DNA of 64,000 nt from assembly GCF_964026475.1 (NCBI RefSeq), contig NZ_OZ032151.1:124001-188000 (forward strand). The letters are read 5' to 3'. Shown in pieces: positions 1 through 10,237 of this stretch. This DNA is from Candidatus Tisiphia endosymbiont of Nemotelus nigrinus. Lineage in GTDB: Bacteria > Pseudomonadota > Alphaproteobacteria > Rickettsiales > Rickettsiaceae. Every line of letters begins with the position of its first letter. Position 1 is the stretch's first letter. The notes under the pieces were generated by a model that saw only the letters and a list, made by a program, of their open reading frames with translations, was not told the origin of the DNA and did not search any database. A program made the position numbers and the translations under genes.

Positions 1-1
1 A

Positions 2-3000
2 CAACCACTGCCACTCAGTGCAAAAAGTTTTTTTGCTAGTGAGTATTTTTTAAATAAATCCACCAAGAATATTTTACTTATTTTTGCTAGTGAAGAAGAT
101 GCAATAAATAGCCATAAACAATTATTGTTTATGGCACAAAATGTCAAAACTAGCAATATATTATATTTTCCTAGTCTTGATACTATCCCATACGATCGTA
201 TTTCACCGCAGTCTAACATTTTATCAGAAAGAGCTAATACACTAAGTTATTTAGCAACTAATAATGAAAAAAAATTGGTAGTTACTAATGCTGTGAATTT
301 ACTGAGCAAATTACCTCCTCCAGAGTTACTAGTTAAGTCTTTTTTAAGATTACATAATAAAATGAACTTCTCCGCCAATAAACTAGCGGAATTCTTAGTA
401 CATAATAGTTTTACTAGGAGTAGTAGTAGCATTGATAGTGGTGAATTTTCTATAAGAGGAGAGATAGTAGATATAGTTTTACCTGGTTCTAAAGCTTATC
501 GTATTAATTTTAGTTGGGATCACATAGAATCAATCAAGGAATTTGATATTGACAGCCAGATTTCTACCAATAATTGTACAGAGCTAATACTTAATTCTGC
601 TAGTGAGGTGATATTAAACCCGGAAACAATAAAGAATTTTAGAGATAATTACCTAAAAGCTTTTGGTGTTAATTACGTGAATAGCCCTTTATATGAATCA
701 GTGATTGAAGGGAAAAATTTCCAAGGATATGAGCATTTATCTCCTTTATTCTATAATTCTTTCAGTAGCCTAATTAATTACTTAGATAATCCTATTATTA
801 TTTATGATAATTTGTCGTTACAATCAATTATTGAGCAGGAGAATAATTATACAGATCTTTACAGATCGCGGATTGAGTCTAACAAAATAAAATTAAATAC
901 CTTTTATCCTGCCTTGCCTCCTGAACAAGCGTACTTTACCAGCCAGGAAATACAAAAATTCCTAGAACATGATAATAATATTTTAATTAGTCCAGAAGAT
1001 TCGCCTTATGCACATTCATTAGAAAAAATTACGGTAACTAGTTTTATAGAGGATAAGACAGTTTTTAATAAGCTGTTTGAGATTATAGAAAATAATAAGA
1101 GTAAAATACCAATTATTTTTTGTCACTCTAAAAGTAATTTGGAAAGATTTAAAAGCCTAATAGATAGCTATTCCCGCAAATATATCGAAATAGACAATTT
1201 ACAACAGGCAAAAACTGGAATTATAAATCTTGCCTATGTTCAGCTTAGCCAAGGGTTTTATAGTGATAAATATTTGTTTATTGCTGCTCATGATATTCTC
1301 GGAAAAAGTGCGGTGAATTTTCGTCAGCAAGGTGCTAAACGTAAGCTTAAAAATCTTTTAATGGAATTGGATAATTTAAGTGAAGGAGAGTTAGTTGTTC
1401 ATAAGGATCATGGTATTGGGCAATTTCTTAATGTTGAAACACTAGATGTTAAAGGTAAAGCTCATGATTTCCTAAAAATTCTGTATGAGAATAATGATAA
1501 ATTATATATTCCCGTTGAAAATATAGAGCTAATTAAAAAATATGGTAGTAGTGAAGCACAGCTTGCCAAATTGGTTAGCAGTAGCTGGCAAAGAAGTAAA
1601 GCCAAACTTAAAAACCGTATTACAGAAATTGCTGAACAATTATTAGAAATAGCTGCTAAGAGAAAATTAGCTGTAACAAGTCCAATAGAATTTGATCATG
1701 CAGAGTATGAGCAATTTTGTCATAGATTTAAATATACCGAAACTGAAGATCAATTAAATGCCATAAACGATATTAGAAAAGATTTCGACTCAGGTCTTTT
1801 AATGGATAGATTAGTTTGTGGAGATGTTGGTTTTGGCAAGACTGAAGTAGCTATACGAGCAACTTTTATGGTAGCAAAATCAAGTTGTGGTGATATTGAT
1901 AAAACTCCTCAAGTAGCTATTATAGTACCAACTACTATTCTGGGTAAGCAGCATTATTTAAGATTTCTTAAAAGATTTAAGGATTTTGGCTTGAATATAG
2001 TACAACTATCCAGTTTAGTTACTAATAGCGATGCTAGAATTATTAAAGAACAAATCAAAAATGGTACAGCTAATATAATAATTGGCACGCATGCTTTATT
2101 GAGTAAAAATATAGAATTTAGTAATCTCAGATTATTAGTAATTGATGAAGAACAACATTTTGGTGTTGCTCAAAAAGAATATTTAAAGAAACTCAAAACT
2201 ACAATGCATGTTCTGTCTCTTTCAGCAACACCAATTCCTCGTACAATGCAAATGTCAATGGTTGGGCTTAAAGACCTTAGTATCATTGCCACACCGCCAA
2301 TGGATAGGTTAGAAGTTCGGACAACAGTGATGCCATTTGATCAAGTAATTATCAGAGATGCTTTACTTAGAGAACGTTTTCGTGGTGGTAGAAGTTTTTA
2401 TGTAGTGCCTAGAATTAAGGATATACCAGATATAGAGAGATACTTGCAAACAATTGTGCCAGAATTGAAATATAAAGTGGCTCATGGTCAGATGCCAGCT
2501 GCCAAAGTGGATGAGATTATGGGTGAATTTTGTGATGGTAAATTTGATATACTCGTTTCCACCACAATAATTGAGTCTGGTATAGATATTGCAGAAGCTA
2601 ATACGATGATTATTCATAAATCTGATACTCTTGGTCTGAGTCAGTTATATCAGCTCAGGGGTAGAATAGGGCGGAGTAAGTTCAGAGGCTATGCCTACCT
2701 AACCTTAGCAAATTATAAGAAAATGACTGCCCATTCAATAAAACGTCTAGAAATAATGCAGAGTAGCTGCTCTCTTGGTTCTGGTTTTACTATTGCTAGC
2801 CATGATATGGATTTACGTGGTTTTGGTAATTTAGTAGGAGAAGAGCAGTCAGGTCAGATTAAAGAAGTAGGGGTAGAGCTTTATCAGGAGATGTTAGATG
2901 AGCAAATAGCAATTTTTAAGGGTGAAGTCATTGAAAATCCAAAATCTTTTGTTCCGATAATTAATTTGGGATTACCTGTTTTCATTTCCGATAATTATAT

Positions 3001-3382
3001 TGCAGATTCTTCTCTTAAACTAAGTCTGTATAGGAGAATTGGTAATTTAACTGACGATACAGATATTGAAAATTTCAAAGATGAAATGGTTGATCGTTTT
3101 GGTCCTATCCCATTAGAGTTTAATAATCTACTTGATATAGTAAAAATAAAGCATAAATGCAGTCAGCTTAATATTGAAAATTTAGACTCTGGTGAACGAG
3201 GGTTTGTTTTAAAGTTCTATAAAGAAGAGGATATAGCTGATAAGGTTAGGAATTTTGTTATAAAATATCCTCAGCAAACTAAAATAAAACCAGATACTAA
3301 ATTAGTATTTAGCAAAATATTGGTAGGGAAAGATATTATAAAAGAGACTAATAGTTTACTAGAACAATTATTAGCATCCTAA
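2..3382 (+). CDS. mfd: Transcription-repair coupling factor Mfd (5' end cut by window edge)
   Basis: DNA translocase that removes RNA polymerase stalled at lesions and recruits UvrA. The reading frame is open to the first bases of the window, so the TTG at 125 is not the start; 1126 residues are visible and probably only a few N-terminal codons are missing. Order of parts: UvrB-like N-terminal module with the stretch IPYDRISP near residue 61; CarD-like RNA polymerase-interacting domain from about residue 458 ([11 protein letters not shown]); Walker [10 protein letters not shown] near 607; DEEQHFG box near 716; [20 protein letters not shown] helicase motif VI; C-terminal TRCF domain. It is followed after 27 bases by radA on the same strand, so the two repair genes may be cotranscribed. 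Identification is certain. Confidence 0.97.
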   Translation, partial: QPLPLSAKSFFASEYFLNKSTKNILLIFASEEDAINSHKQLLFMAQNVKTSNILYFPSLDTIPYDRISPQSNILSERANTLSYLATNNEKKLVVTNAVNLLSKLPPPELLVKSFLRLHNKMNFSANKLAEFLVHNSFTRSSSSIDSGEFSIRGEIVDIVLPGSKAYRINFSWDHIESIKEFDIDSQISTNNCTELILNSASEVILNPETIKNFRDNYLKAFGVNYVNSPLYESVIEGKNFQGYEHLSPLFYNSFSSLINYLDNPIIIYDNLSLQSIIEQENNYTDLYRSRIESNKIKLNTFYPALPPEQAYFTSQEIQKFLEHDNNILISPEDSPYAHSLEKITVTSFIEDKTVFNKLFEIIENNKSKIPIIFCHSKSNLERFKSLIDSYSRKYIEIDNLQQAKTGIINLAYVQLSQGFYSDKYLFIAAHDILGKSAVNFRQQGAKRKLKNLLMELDNLSEGELVVHKDHGIGQFLNVETLDVKGKAHDFLKILYENNDKLYIPVENIELIKKYGSSEAQLAKLVSSSWQRSKAKLKNRITEIAEQLLEIAAKRKLAVTSPIEFDHAEYEQFCHRFKYTETEDQLNAINDIRKDFDSGLLMDRLVCGDVGFGKTEVAIRATFMVAKSSCGDIDKTPQVAIIVPTTILGKQHYLRFLKRFKDFGLNIVQLSSLVTNSDARIIKEQIKNGTANIIIGTHALLSKNIEFSNLRLLVIDEEQHFGVAQKEYLKKLKTTMHVLSLSATPIPRTMQMSMVGLKDLSIIATPPMDRLEVRTTVMPFDQVIIRDALLRERFRGGRSFYVVPRIKDIPDIERYLQTIVPELKYKVAHGQMPAAKVDEIMGEFCDGKFDILVSTTIIESGIDIAEANTMIIHKSDTLGLSQLYQLRGRIGRSKFRGYAYLTLANYKKMTAHSIKRLEIMQSSCSLGSGFTIASHDMDLRGFGNLVGEEQSGQIKEVGVELYQEMLDEQIAIFKGEVIENPKSFVPIINLGLPVFISDNYIADSSLKLSLYRRIGNLTDDTDIENFKDEMVDRFGPIPLEFNNLLDIVKIKHKCSQLNIENLDSGERGFVLKFYKEEDIADKVRNFVIKYPQQTKIKPDTKLVFSKILVGKDIIKETNSLLEQLLAS

Positions 3383-3409
3383 CTAACTCTATAGTAAAAA
3401 ATTAAGAAA

Positions 3410-4744
3410 GTGAGCAAAGTAAAAAAACAATATATATGTACAAATTGTGGTAATAGTACAGCAAAGTGGGCTGGGCAATGTTTTGATTGTGGCTTGTGGG
3501 GAGGGATTGAAGAAGAGATAATTAGTCAAGGGCAAGTTAAATTAGGCAATAAACAAGAAATACAAAAGCTGGATGGTGTTGTCGTAGATTCATTACGTAT
3601 TCCTACGCCTATAGAGGAATTAAATAGGGTGCTGGGAGGTGGGTTGGTTTGCTCTTCCGCAATTTTAATTGGTGGTGATCCTGGAATTGGAAAATCAACT
3701 TTATTATTACACTTAGTGGCAAGCTCGTCTTGTGTTACAATGAAGTGCTGCCTGTATGTAACTGGAGAGGAATCTATTGACCAAATAAAACTAAGAGCCT
3801 TAAGATTAGGACTTAGCAATAAAACAGCATCCATCTTAGCCGCAACAAATATTGAAGATATTATCTCAACTATTGATGCTGATAAGAGCAATATTGATTT
3901 GGTAGTTATCGATTCAATTCAAACAATGGTAACTCGCACATTATCATCTCCACCTGGTACTATTTCCCAGATTCGTGCCTGTGCTAATGAATTAATTAGC
4001 TACGCTAAGCAGAATAATATTATTATTTTGCTTAGTTGTCACGTAACAAAAGATGGGCAATTAGCTGGCCCTAAGTTGCTTGAACATCTCGTTGATACCG
4101 TACTATATTTTGAGGGCGATCATAATAGCCACTTCCGTATTTTACGGTCTATTAAAAATAGGTTTGGTGGAGTAGGGGAAATTGGTGTTTTTGAGATGAC
4201 TGCTAGCGGTCTTATAGAAGTTTCTAGCCCTTCTGAACTATTTCTGATGAAAAGAGATAAAAATGTTAGCGGGACAACAGTATTTGCTGGAATCGAAGGA
4301 TCAAGACCTTTGTTAATCGAAATTCAAGCATTAATTGCCCCGTCAAATATGCCAATGCCAAGACGTTCAGTTGTAGGTTGGGATTTGAATAGGTTATCAA
4401 TGATCATAGCCGTATTGAACGTACGATTTGGTCTTAATTTATCTTCTCATGAAGTATATTTGAGCGTTGCTGGCGGACTTAAAATCTCGGAACCAGCTTC
4501 AGACTTAGCTGTTGCAGCTGCTTTAATTTCTGCCGCAAGCAATAAAGCTGTACCAGAACATAGTATTTTCTTCGGAGAAATTGGTTTATCTGGTGAAATA
4601 AGGAAAGTAACGGCCGCAGAAGTGAGAATAAAAGAAGCAACAAAGTTAGGATTCAATAAATTAATTTGCTCTAAACTTGAAAAGCCTAATAGTAAACTAA
4701 TTTGTCCTATTAGTAATCTAAAGGAATTAAGAGAGTTAATATAA
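3410..4744 (+). CDS. radA: DNA repair protein RadA (Sms)
   Basis: RecA-like branch-migration ATPase that processes recombination intermediates. It has an N-terminal four-cysteine zinc finger (CTNCG...CFDCG, residues 10-27), Walker A GGDPGIGKST near residue 88, the RadA-specific KNRFGG motif near residue 247 and a C-terminal Lon-protease-like domain (SVAGGLKISEPASDLAVAA). At 444 residues it is close to the usual 450-460. The start is a GTG at 3410, 27 bases after mfd; no better start precedes the zinc finger. A perfect 19-bp inverted repeat begins 7 bases after the stop and probably ends transcription. Confidence 0.96.
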   Translation: MSKVKKQYICTNCGNSTAKWAGQCFDCGLWGGIEEEIISQGQVKLGNKQEIQKLDGVVVDSLRIPTPIEELNRVLGGGLVCSSAILIGGDPGIGKSTLLLHLVASSSCVTMKCCLYVTGEESIDQIKLRALRLGLSNKTASILAATNIEDIISTIDADKSNIDLVVIDSIQTMVTRTLSSPPGTISQIRACANELISYAKQNNIIILLSCHVTKDGQLAGPKLLEHLVDTVLYFEGDHNSHFRILRSIKNRFGGVGEIGVFEMTASGLIEVSSPSELFLMKRDKNVSGTTVFAGIEGSRPLLIEIQALIAPSNMPMPRRSVVGWDLNRLSMIIAVLNVRFGLNLSSHEVYLSVAGGLKISEPASDLAVAAALISAASNKAVPEHSIFFGEIGLSGEIRKVTAAEVRIKEATKLGFNKLICSKLEKPNSKLICPISNLKELRELI

Positions 4745-4746
4745 TT

Positions 4747-4899
4747 AACCTCAATTCGATATAAGAATTAATAATTCTTATATCGAATTGGCTTTGTTAT
4801 AAGGAAAAATGCATTCTTGAAGCGATTCTTCGAATGCATTTTAACTGATTTACAATCAGGCGTCAAACCGCTTTAAGCCTGATTGTTTCTATATACAGC
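4747..4899. repeat. Triple-hairpin intergenic repeat, copy 1
   Basis: Three inverted repeats lie in a row: 4752-4790 (19-bp perfect arms around one base), 4806-4842 (11-bp arms) and 4852-4886 (10-bp arms). The block recurs at 48703-48911 with the same order and near-identical sequence, so it is a mobile or spreading repeat rather than only a terminator. Its first hairpin sits directly after radA and may also end that transcript. Confidence 0.8.
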
Positions 4900-4937
4900 C
4901 CTGAATTCTATGTAACTTGTTACATAGAATTCAGGGT
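4900..4937. terminator. 18-bp perfect inverted repeat at the original 3' end of the ATPase gene
   Basis: The arms CCCTGAATTCTATGTAAC and its complement are separated by two bases. The right arm overlaps the ancestral stop codon (4920-4922, minus strand) of the ATPase gene that was later cut by the IS element at 4981. It would act as a terminator on either strand, although no clear T tract follows. Confidence 0.5.
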
Positions 4938-4980
4938 ATAAAACTGAACATGCTGTAAAATTTTTCTTGCAGCTTCACTA

Positions 4981-5836
4981 GGTTCTGTGAAGTTTTCTAA
5001 CGAAGCCATATAAAAGCTCCAACAAATTGCAAAAAAGACAAGAAAGCAGTAGCAGTTTTATCAAATCTCGAAAAAATTCGTCTAAAATGTTTAATTTTAC
5101 CAAAAAAACATTCGATCGAATGACGTTCTTTATAGATATGTTTATCGTACTCCCTTTGCTGTTTTCGGTTCTTTTTTGATGGAATAACAGCTATACAATT
5201 TTGCTCTTCAAGCTGCTCAATAAAAGCATTGCTATCATATGCCTTATCGGCAAGGAGCATAGTATTTTTAATATCTTTAACCAATGAGTTGGCTTGTGTA
5301 ATGTCATGTCTTTGACCTGCAGTTAAAATAAACTTTAAAGGATTACCAAGAGCGTCAACTAAGGCATGGATTTTAGTAGTAAAACCTCCTTTACTACGCC
5401 CTAAAGCTTCTTGATCTTGGCTATCTTTTTTATAACCTGCTGAGCATGCATGGGCACGAACTATAGTAGCGTCAATCATTGTTGATTCCATGTCAGGATT
5501 AGCTTGTACTTGCTCAAACAAATCGGTCCATATTCCTTTATTAGACCAAGTTTTAAACCTCATATGCACTGCTCGCCATGAACCATAAACACTCGGTAAC
5601 AACCGCCATTGGCATCCTGAACGTGTTATGTACCATATTGCTTCAATAAATCGTCTAAGCTTATCCTCATTTCTTGTTTTTATATCTTTTCTTTTTCTTA
5701 ATATTTCAATAATTTGTTGCCATTCTCTGATTTTTATATGATAATTCATTCCGGTAGTGTTTTTGATTGTCTAAAATAGAAAATACACTACCTCTCCTTC
5801 TTTTTAATTTATTTTTTTACAAAACTTCACAGAACC
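4981..5836 (-). mobile_element. Complete IS5-family (IS427/IS1031-like) insertion sequence
   Basis: An 856-bp element bounded by 16-bp perfect terminal inverted repeats (GGTTCTGTGAAGTTTT at 4981-4996 and its complement at 5821-5836), with a TA target duplication at 4979-4980 and 5837-5838. It carries one intact DDE transposase. Perfect ends, a clean target duplication and an uninterrupted ORF indicate a recent insertion. It entered the 3' end of a P-loop ATPase gene. Confidence 0.93.
4997..5749 (-). CDS. IS5-family DDE transposase
   Basis: A 250-residue transposase in a single frame; many relatives in this group need a frameshift between two ORFs. The N-terminal helix-turn-helix (DUF4096-like) includes the stretch SGCQWRLLPS. 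The DDE triad can be read as Asp in MIDATIVRAHACSAG, Asp in LLADKAYDS and Glu in ERHSIECFFGKIKHFRRI. The GRSKGGFTTKIHAL motif typical of the IS427 group is also present. It starts 72 bases inside the right terminal repeat and stops next to the left repeat. Confidence 0.93.
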   Translation of the reverse strand: MNYHIKIREWQQIIEILRKRKDIKTRNEDKLRRFIEAIWYITRSGCQWRLLPSVYGSWRAVHMRFKTWSNKGIWTDLFEQVQANPDMESTMIDATIVRAHACSAGYKKDSQDQEALGRSKGGFTTKIHALVDALGNPLKFILTAGQRHDITQANSLVKDIKNTMLLADKAYDSNAFIEQLEEQNCIAVIPSKKNRKQQREYDKHIYKERHSIECFFGKIKHFRRIFSRFDKTATAFLSFLQFVGAFIWLR

Positions 5837-6335
5837 TAGCAAAGAGATTTGTAACATCAAGCTCAAATAAATTAGGATGAGAGATTTGAATTAAAGGATA
5901 TTCTGGATAAACATCTTGTACATCGATTGATTTATAACGAGGCAGCCTGTCTAAATGTTGAATTCGCTTAATATTTTCTTCTGCTGAAATCAGTAGTTTT
6001 ATAGGAATAAACACTGATTTACGATTTGCTGCTAGCTGTTGTACTTGGTTAAAAAGCTTACGATCACCATCAACTTCATAGAGACAGTTGGTAAGAACAT
6101 AATTATTACTAATTTCTTGGCTTAAAAAATTAAAGATACCCTCTCGTATAAGCCCAATTGCATCCCAAGCAAATTCTGGAATAGGAGTCAATCCATCATA
6201 ATTTAGCAGTGCGAAAATAGGATTATTGATATGTTGGTTGTCACATATGCTATAGCCAGCCTTTGCTATTTCTTTTGCTATAGTATACTTTCCGGTGCCT
6301 GGTTTTCCTATTAGGTAAATAATAGTAGTAGTCAC
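5817..6335 (-). CDS. P-loop AAA-type ATPase/kinase, 3' end replaced by an IS element
   Basis: A small nucleotide-binding protein with Walker A GKPGTGKYT at residues 10-18; the short length and lone P-loop resemble adenylate- or shikimate-kinase-like proteins, and the substrate is unknown. The last six residues (RFCEVL) and the stop are encoded by the right end of the IS element. Removing the element and one copy of the TA duplication continues the frame at 4979 through 19 more codons to a TAA at 4920, giving an original protein of 185 residues. The gene lies 10 bases downstream of the NfeD-like gene, probably in one operon with dnaB. Whether the altered protein works is unknown. Confidence 0.75.
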   Translation of the reverse strand: MTTTIIYLIGKPGTGKYTIAKEIAKAGYSICDNQHINNPIFALLNYDGLTPIPEFAWDAIGLIREGIFNFLSQEISNNYVLTNCLYEVDGDRKLFNQVQQLAANRKSVFIPIKLLISAEENIKRIQHLDRLPRYKSIDVQDVYPEYPLIQISHPNLFELDVTNLFARFCEVL

Positions 6336-6345
6336 TTCGTTAATC

Positions 6346-6813
6346 TCACTTCTTCAAATTTCCTGCAGTGCATATAAGAACATTACCATCAATCTGTACT
6401 ATGCGGAGCGTGTCTCCTTTATATGCTGATTTTACAGAATCCTTGCTGAGTTTAGCATTCATAATCGTTCCTGACCACAATACCTGCCCCTTTTCTCCTA
6501 CTAGGAGTTCATTACTATATAGCTGCACTTCCTGACCTAACATGTCGGAATACTCGTGCTTGCCATACTTCTTGCCAACGTAGAATTTTAGTGGATACCA
6601 CAAAATAACCAACCATATAAAAGAAGCAAAACCAAAAATTATATACTGGTATTTTAAAAGGTTTAGATAATTATTTAATATTATTGCGTTAGATATTCCC
6701 CCTAAACCCAAAAATAAAAAGCCAACATTTGGAATGTTAGAAAATTCTATAATTAGACAAATAATGCTAGCGATCAGCCACAATTCTACTATTGAAATAT
6801 TAAAGATGCTCAT
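6346..6813 (-). CDS. NfeD family membrane protein
   Basis: A membrane protein of about 155 residues with three or four hydrophobic segments in the first 80 residues and a C-terminal OB-fold of the NfeD type (GEKGQVLWSGTIMNAKLSKDS...GDTLRIVQIDGNVLI). NfeD proteins pair with stomatin-like proteins or membrane proteases; no such partner is adjacent. I chose the ATG at 6813, which has AAAAGG upstream; the ATG at 6837 adds only eight basic residues and lacks a ribosome site. It follows dnaB on the same strand. Confidence 0.85.
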   Translation of the reverse strand: MSIFNISIVELWLIASIICLIIEFSNIPNVGFLFLGLGGISNAIILNNYLNLLKYQYIIFGFASFIWLVILWYPLKFYVGKKYGKHEYSDMLGQEVQLYSNELLVGEKGQVLWSGTIMNAKLSKDSVKSAYKGDTLRIVQIDGNVLICTAGNLKK

Positions 6814-6875
6814 ATGATGCCTTTTGCGTTTAAACATAGTTGTTGTTTTTTAACTTTTAACAGGGAAACTTCTTA

Positions 6876-8366
6876 TTAAACACTTTGATAATTTTTCTGT
6901 AAATTACCAAATTTTGAATATTGATTATCATAATGAAGCTGAACATTGCCAACGGGACCATTACGATGTTTCGCTACTATAATATCTGCAACATTATATA
7001 CTTGATTTATCTTATTTACCCACTCTGAGTGTTTTTCACTACCCGCTGAAGGTTCTTTACGGGTTAAGTAATATTCTTCTCGATAGATAAACATCACTAT
7101 ATCAGAATCTTGTTCAATAGACCCAGATTCCCGTAAGTCTGATAACATCGGCTTTTTGTCTTCTCTAAGCTCGACAGCCCTAGATAATTGTGATAAAGCA
7201 ATTACTGGGATATTTAATTCTTTGGCTATAGCTTTTAATCCTTGAGTAATTTCTGAAATTTCATTTACCCTATTATCTGACTTGTTTATTCCTCTAATTA
7301 ACTGAAGATAATCTATAAATAATATACCAAGATTATGCTTACGCTTCATTTTTCTAGCCCTAGTACGAATGGCAGCAATGGATAAAGCTGGTGTATCATC
7401 AATAAAAAATGGTAGTTCAGAAAGAGCGATAACCTCTTTACGCAATCGATTATAATTCTCTTCCGTCACATGACCTGACTGAAGGGATGATGAATCAATT
7501 TCAGTATGCATTGAAAGAATACGAGTAGCGAGCTGCTCAGATGACATTTCAAGAGAGAAAAACCCCACTGATTGGCTTTCTTTCTCTTGTCCATTATTTT
7601 TCAGTTGCATAGCTTTACAACTATTCACTGCAAGATTTATAGCAAAAGCTGTTTTCCCCATTGATGGACGCCCAGCAATGATAATTAAGTCTGAGTTCTG
7701 AAAACCGGATAATTTTTTATCCAAATCAATTAAGCCGGTAGAAATACCTATTACATGACTGGAATTTTTCATCGCCCTGTTAATACTGGCTAGAGACTCT
7801 GAAAGAGACACAGCAACTTTAACAAAACTCTTCTCATTAACTCCTTCACTAGCAAGGTGATAAAGCTTACCTTCTGCATGTTCTATTTGTTGACTTGAAT
7901 CATACTCTAAAGAAGAATTATAAGCATTGTTAACTACCTCTTCCCCTATCTGAATTAAATTGCGCCTTATTGCCAAATCATAGATTATTTTTCCATAATC
8001 TAGAGGGTTAATCACCATCATTGACAAAGTGACCAGCTTATTTAGATAGTCACCACCACCTAATTCCTGAAATAATTCATCTCGTTCTAACATGCTTCTA
8101 AGCGTTACTGGAGTAGCAATTAGGCCTTTTTCTGTAATAACTTCAATAGCATTATAGATCTTTTGATGTAGTGGCTCAAAAAAATGGTTTGGTCTTAGGA
8201 ATTCTGAAACAGTATTATAGTAATCATGGTTAACTAAAATTGCTCCTATTAACATTTGTTCAGCTTGAACATTTTCCGGTAAAGTTCGAGCGACAGGCAT
8301 GACCACACCTGACTCATTTGAGCCAGTTAATTTATCTGTTTTATCAATCGCTTTACTACGAGCCAT
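6876..8366 (-). CDS. dnaB: Replicative DNA helicase DnaB
   Basis: Hexameric 5'-3' helicase that unwinds the fork and recruits primase. The N-terminal DnaB domain (PENVQAEQMLIGAIL near residue 29) precedes the RecA-like motor with Walker A GRPSMGKTAFAINLA near residue 232, the Walker B-type strand ILFIDYLQLI and the motif LRESGSIEQDSD. The length of 496 residues is slightly longer than E. coli DnaB. No intein is present. Confidence 0.97.
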   Translation of the reverse strand: MARSKAIDKTDKLTGSNESGVVMPVARTLPENVQAEQMLIGAILVNHDYYNTVSEFLRPNHFFEPLHQKIYNAIEVITEKGLIATPVTLRSMLERDELFQELGGGDYLNKLVTLSMMVINPLDYGKIIYDLAIRRNLIQIGEEVVNNAYNSSLEYDSSQQIEHAEGKLYHLASEGVNEKSFVKVAVSLSESLASINRAMKNSSHVIGISTGLIDLDKKLSGFQNSDLIIIAGRPSMGKTAFAINLAVNSCKAMQLKNNGQEKESQSVGFFSLEMSSEQLATRILSMHTEIDSSSLQSGHVTEENYNRLRKEVIALSELPFFIDDTPALSIAAIRTRARKMKRKHNLGILFIDYLQLIRGINKSDNRVNEISEITQGLKAIAKELNIPVIALSQLSRAVELREDKKPMLSDLRESGSIEQDSDIVMFIYREEYYLTRKEPSAGSEKHSEWVNKINQVYNVADIIVAKHRNGPVGNVQLHYDNQYSKFGNLQKNYQSV

Positions 8367-8391
8367 AATTACTACAAGCTATATTTTAAAT

Positions 8392-9324
8392 TTAATGGTT
8401 TAAAAACTTCTCTGCTTCTAAAGCTGCCATACATCCAGTACCAGCAGCAGTAACTGCTTGTCTAAAAATCTTATCTTGTACATCTCCAGCGGCAAAAACA
8501 CCTTTAACACTGGTTTCCGTTGAATTTGGTTTAGTAATAATATAATTATCACTATCTATATCTAATTGTCCCTTGAACAAAGCAGTATTCGGCATATGAC
8601 CAATTGCTACGAATATACCAGTACAATTAATTAAACTAAGCTCACCTGTTTGAGTGTTTTCCAGCTTAGCTGAGGTAACTGATTTAGGATTATCAGTACC
8701 AACAACTTCTATCAGCTTATGATTCCAAATAACAGATATTTTAGGATTTTTAAATAGTCTCTCTTGCAAAATTTTCTCAGCTCTAAAACTATCCCGACGA
8801 TGTACAATAGTCACCTGACTTGCATGGTTAGTTAAATATAATGCCTCTTCAACAGCACTATTTCCTCCGCCCACGACCAATACGTGCTGATTCTTGAAAA
8901 AGAAACCATCACAAGTAGCACAAGCTGAGATACCATATCCTTTGAATTGTGCTTCGGAAGTAATATTAAGCCATTTTGCTTCTGCCCCAGTACATATTAT
9001 AAGACTGTCCGCCCAGTAAATTATACCAGATCCAGTGGTCACCACTAAGGGTTTTTTTGACAAATCTACTTTTTCTACATAATCATAAATAATTTCTGCC
9101 CCAACATTTTTTGCCTGCTGAGTCATCTGTTCCATTAGCCAAGGTCCTTGAACAGGATCAGCAAAACCTGGATAATTCTCAACATCTGTCGTAATGGTCA
9201 GCTGCCCACCCGGCTGCATACCATGTAATAATATCGGATTTAGTGCTGCCCTAGCTGTATAGATTGCTGCACTTAGACCAGCAGGACCTGAACCTATAAT
9301 AAGTACTTTAGTAGAAATAGTCAT
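8392..9324 (-). CDS. trxB: Thioredoxin-disulfide reductase
   Basis: FAD- and NADPH-dependent enzyme that reduces thioredoxin. FAD motif GSGPAG near residue 12, redox-active CATC near residue 135, NADPH motif VGGGNSAVEEAL near 155 and a C-terminal GVFAAGDVQD FAD motif. The ATG at 9324 has AAGGA upstream and gives 310 residues, the usual family size; a TTG at 9342 only adds six residues. It lies 21 bases after the alpha/beta hydrolase gene, so the two are probably cotranscribed. Confidence 0.96.
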   Translation of the reverse strand: MTISTKVLIIGSGPAGLSAAIYTARAALNPILLHGMQPGGQLTITTDVENYPGFADPVQGPWLMEQMTQQAKNVGAEIIYDYVEKVDLSKKPLVVTTGSGIIYWADSLIICTGAEAKWLNITSEAQFKGYGISACATCDGFFFKNQHVLVVGGGNSAVEEALYLTNHASQVTIVHRRDSFRAEKILQERLFKNPKISVIWNHKLIEVVGTDNPKSVTSAKLENTQTGELSLINCTGIFVAIGHMPNTALFKGQLDIDSDNYIITKPNSTETSVKGVFAAGDVQDKIFRQAVTAAGTGCMAALEAEKFLNH

Positions 9325-9345
9325 AATTAATATCCTTGTCAAAAA

Positions 9346-10224
9346 TCATCTAGTCAAACCATTTATCCAATATTTTATATAGTTAATTTGATCACTGGTC
9401 ATTAACGAAGGTACATGACCAGCATAATCGACGACGAAAAGATCAAATTCTTTGTTCTTTTTCATTTCTTCGATAGTAGATTGTTGTAAAATGTCAGACT
9501 TAGCTCCATGAATAACCAGTAATTTGCAAATAATTTTATTCCATATAGCCCACATATCAACATTTTTTTGCTTACTGGCATTAGTACTCATACCATGTAC
9601 TATACCAGGATCATAATTCATTTTATATCTTCCGTCTTGAGTCTTTATAAAACTATATTTGGTAAGATGATCCCAATCTTCTTCACTACTAATACCAAAT
9701 TGACTATATATTAGCTTTAAATGTTGTTTGGCACTAGCTAAATCAACAAAATAGAGAGTTTGACCTGCATATTGACCAATTTTAACTACAGGGGATGAAG
9801 GAATAAAAGGACCTATATCATTTATAATCATTGCTTTGATAAGTTTGTTATACTTGCTAGCTAGAACCATACCAATTATCCCGCCCATGGAACTACCAAG
9901 CCAAATACAGTTCTTAATAGCTAACTTCCTTAAAAAAAGGACTGTATCTTTTATATATACTGGATAATTATAATGTTCTTTCTTTTTAAAAATATCGCTA
10001 CTTCCACGTCCTGGATAATCTATAGCAATTACTCGAAAATTATCACTTAATGCCATAGCTATTTTATCAAAATCATGATCATTCCTAGTTAAGCCATGGG
10101 CACAGACTATTACATTTTTATTATTAGGATCACCAAACTCAAGATAAGCTAGCTTATGAGCTGGGATATATTGTGAGCCAAACCAATTAATGTAAGGTCC
10201 AACTTGGATAAATTTTTGTATCAT
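9346..10224 (-). CDS. Alpha/beta hydrolase
   Basis: A 292-residue alpha/beta-hydrolase fold protein. Visible elements are the oxyanion segment CAHGLTRNDHDF, the nucleophile elbow GSSMGG near residue 110, an acidic residue in the late strand LLVIHGAKSDILQQ and a C-terminal GHVPSL histidine. No signal peptide, so it is probably cytoplasmic. The substrate cannot be inferred. It is followed 21 bases later by trxB and preceded 13 bases earlier by the permease gene, so the three may form one transcript. Confidence 0.88.
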   Translation of the reverse strand: MIQKFIQVGPYINWFGSQYIPAHKLAYLEFGDPNNKNVIVCAHGLTRNDHDFDKIAMALSDNFRVIAIDYPGRGSSDIFKKKEHYNYPVYIKDTVLFLRKLAIKNCIWLGSSMGGIIGMVLASKYNKLIKAMIINDIGPFIPSSPVVKIGQYAGQTLYFVDLASAKQHLKLIYSQFGISSEEDWDHLTKYSFIKTQDGRYKMNYDPGIVHGMSTNASKQKNVDMWAIWNKIICKLLVIHGAKSDILQQSTIEEMKKNKEFDLFVVDYAGHVPSLMTSDQINYIKYWINGLTR

Positions 10225-10237
10225 CTATTCTGAATAA

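Noticed and set aside
125-133. TTG at 125 as start of mfd
   Set aside because: The frame is open to the window edge and encodes typical Mfd residues upstream ([10 protein letters not shown]), so the gene begins before the window.
4900-4937. Hairpin as the left end of the IS5 element
   Set aside because: The IS ends are fixed at 4981 and 5836 by matching inverted repeats and a TA duplication; the hairpin belongs to the disrupted gene's 3' end.
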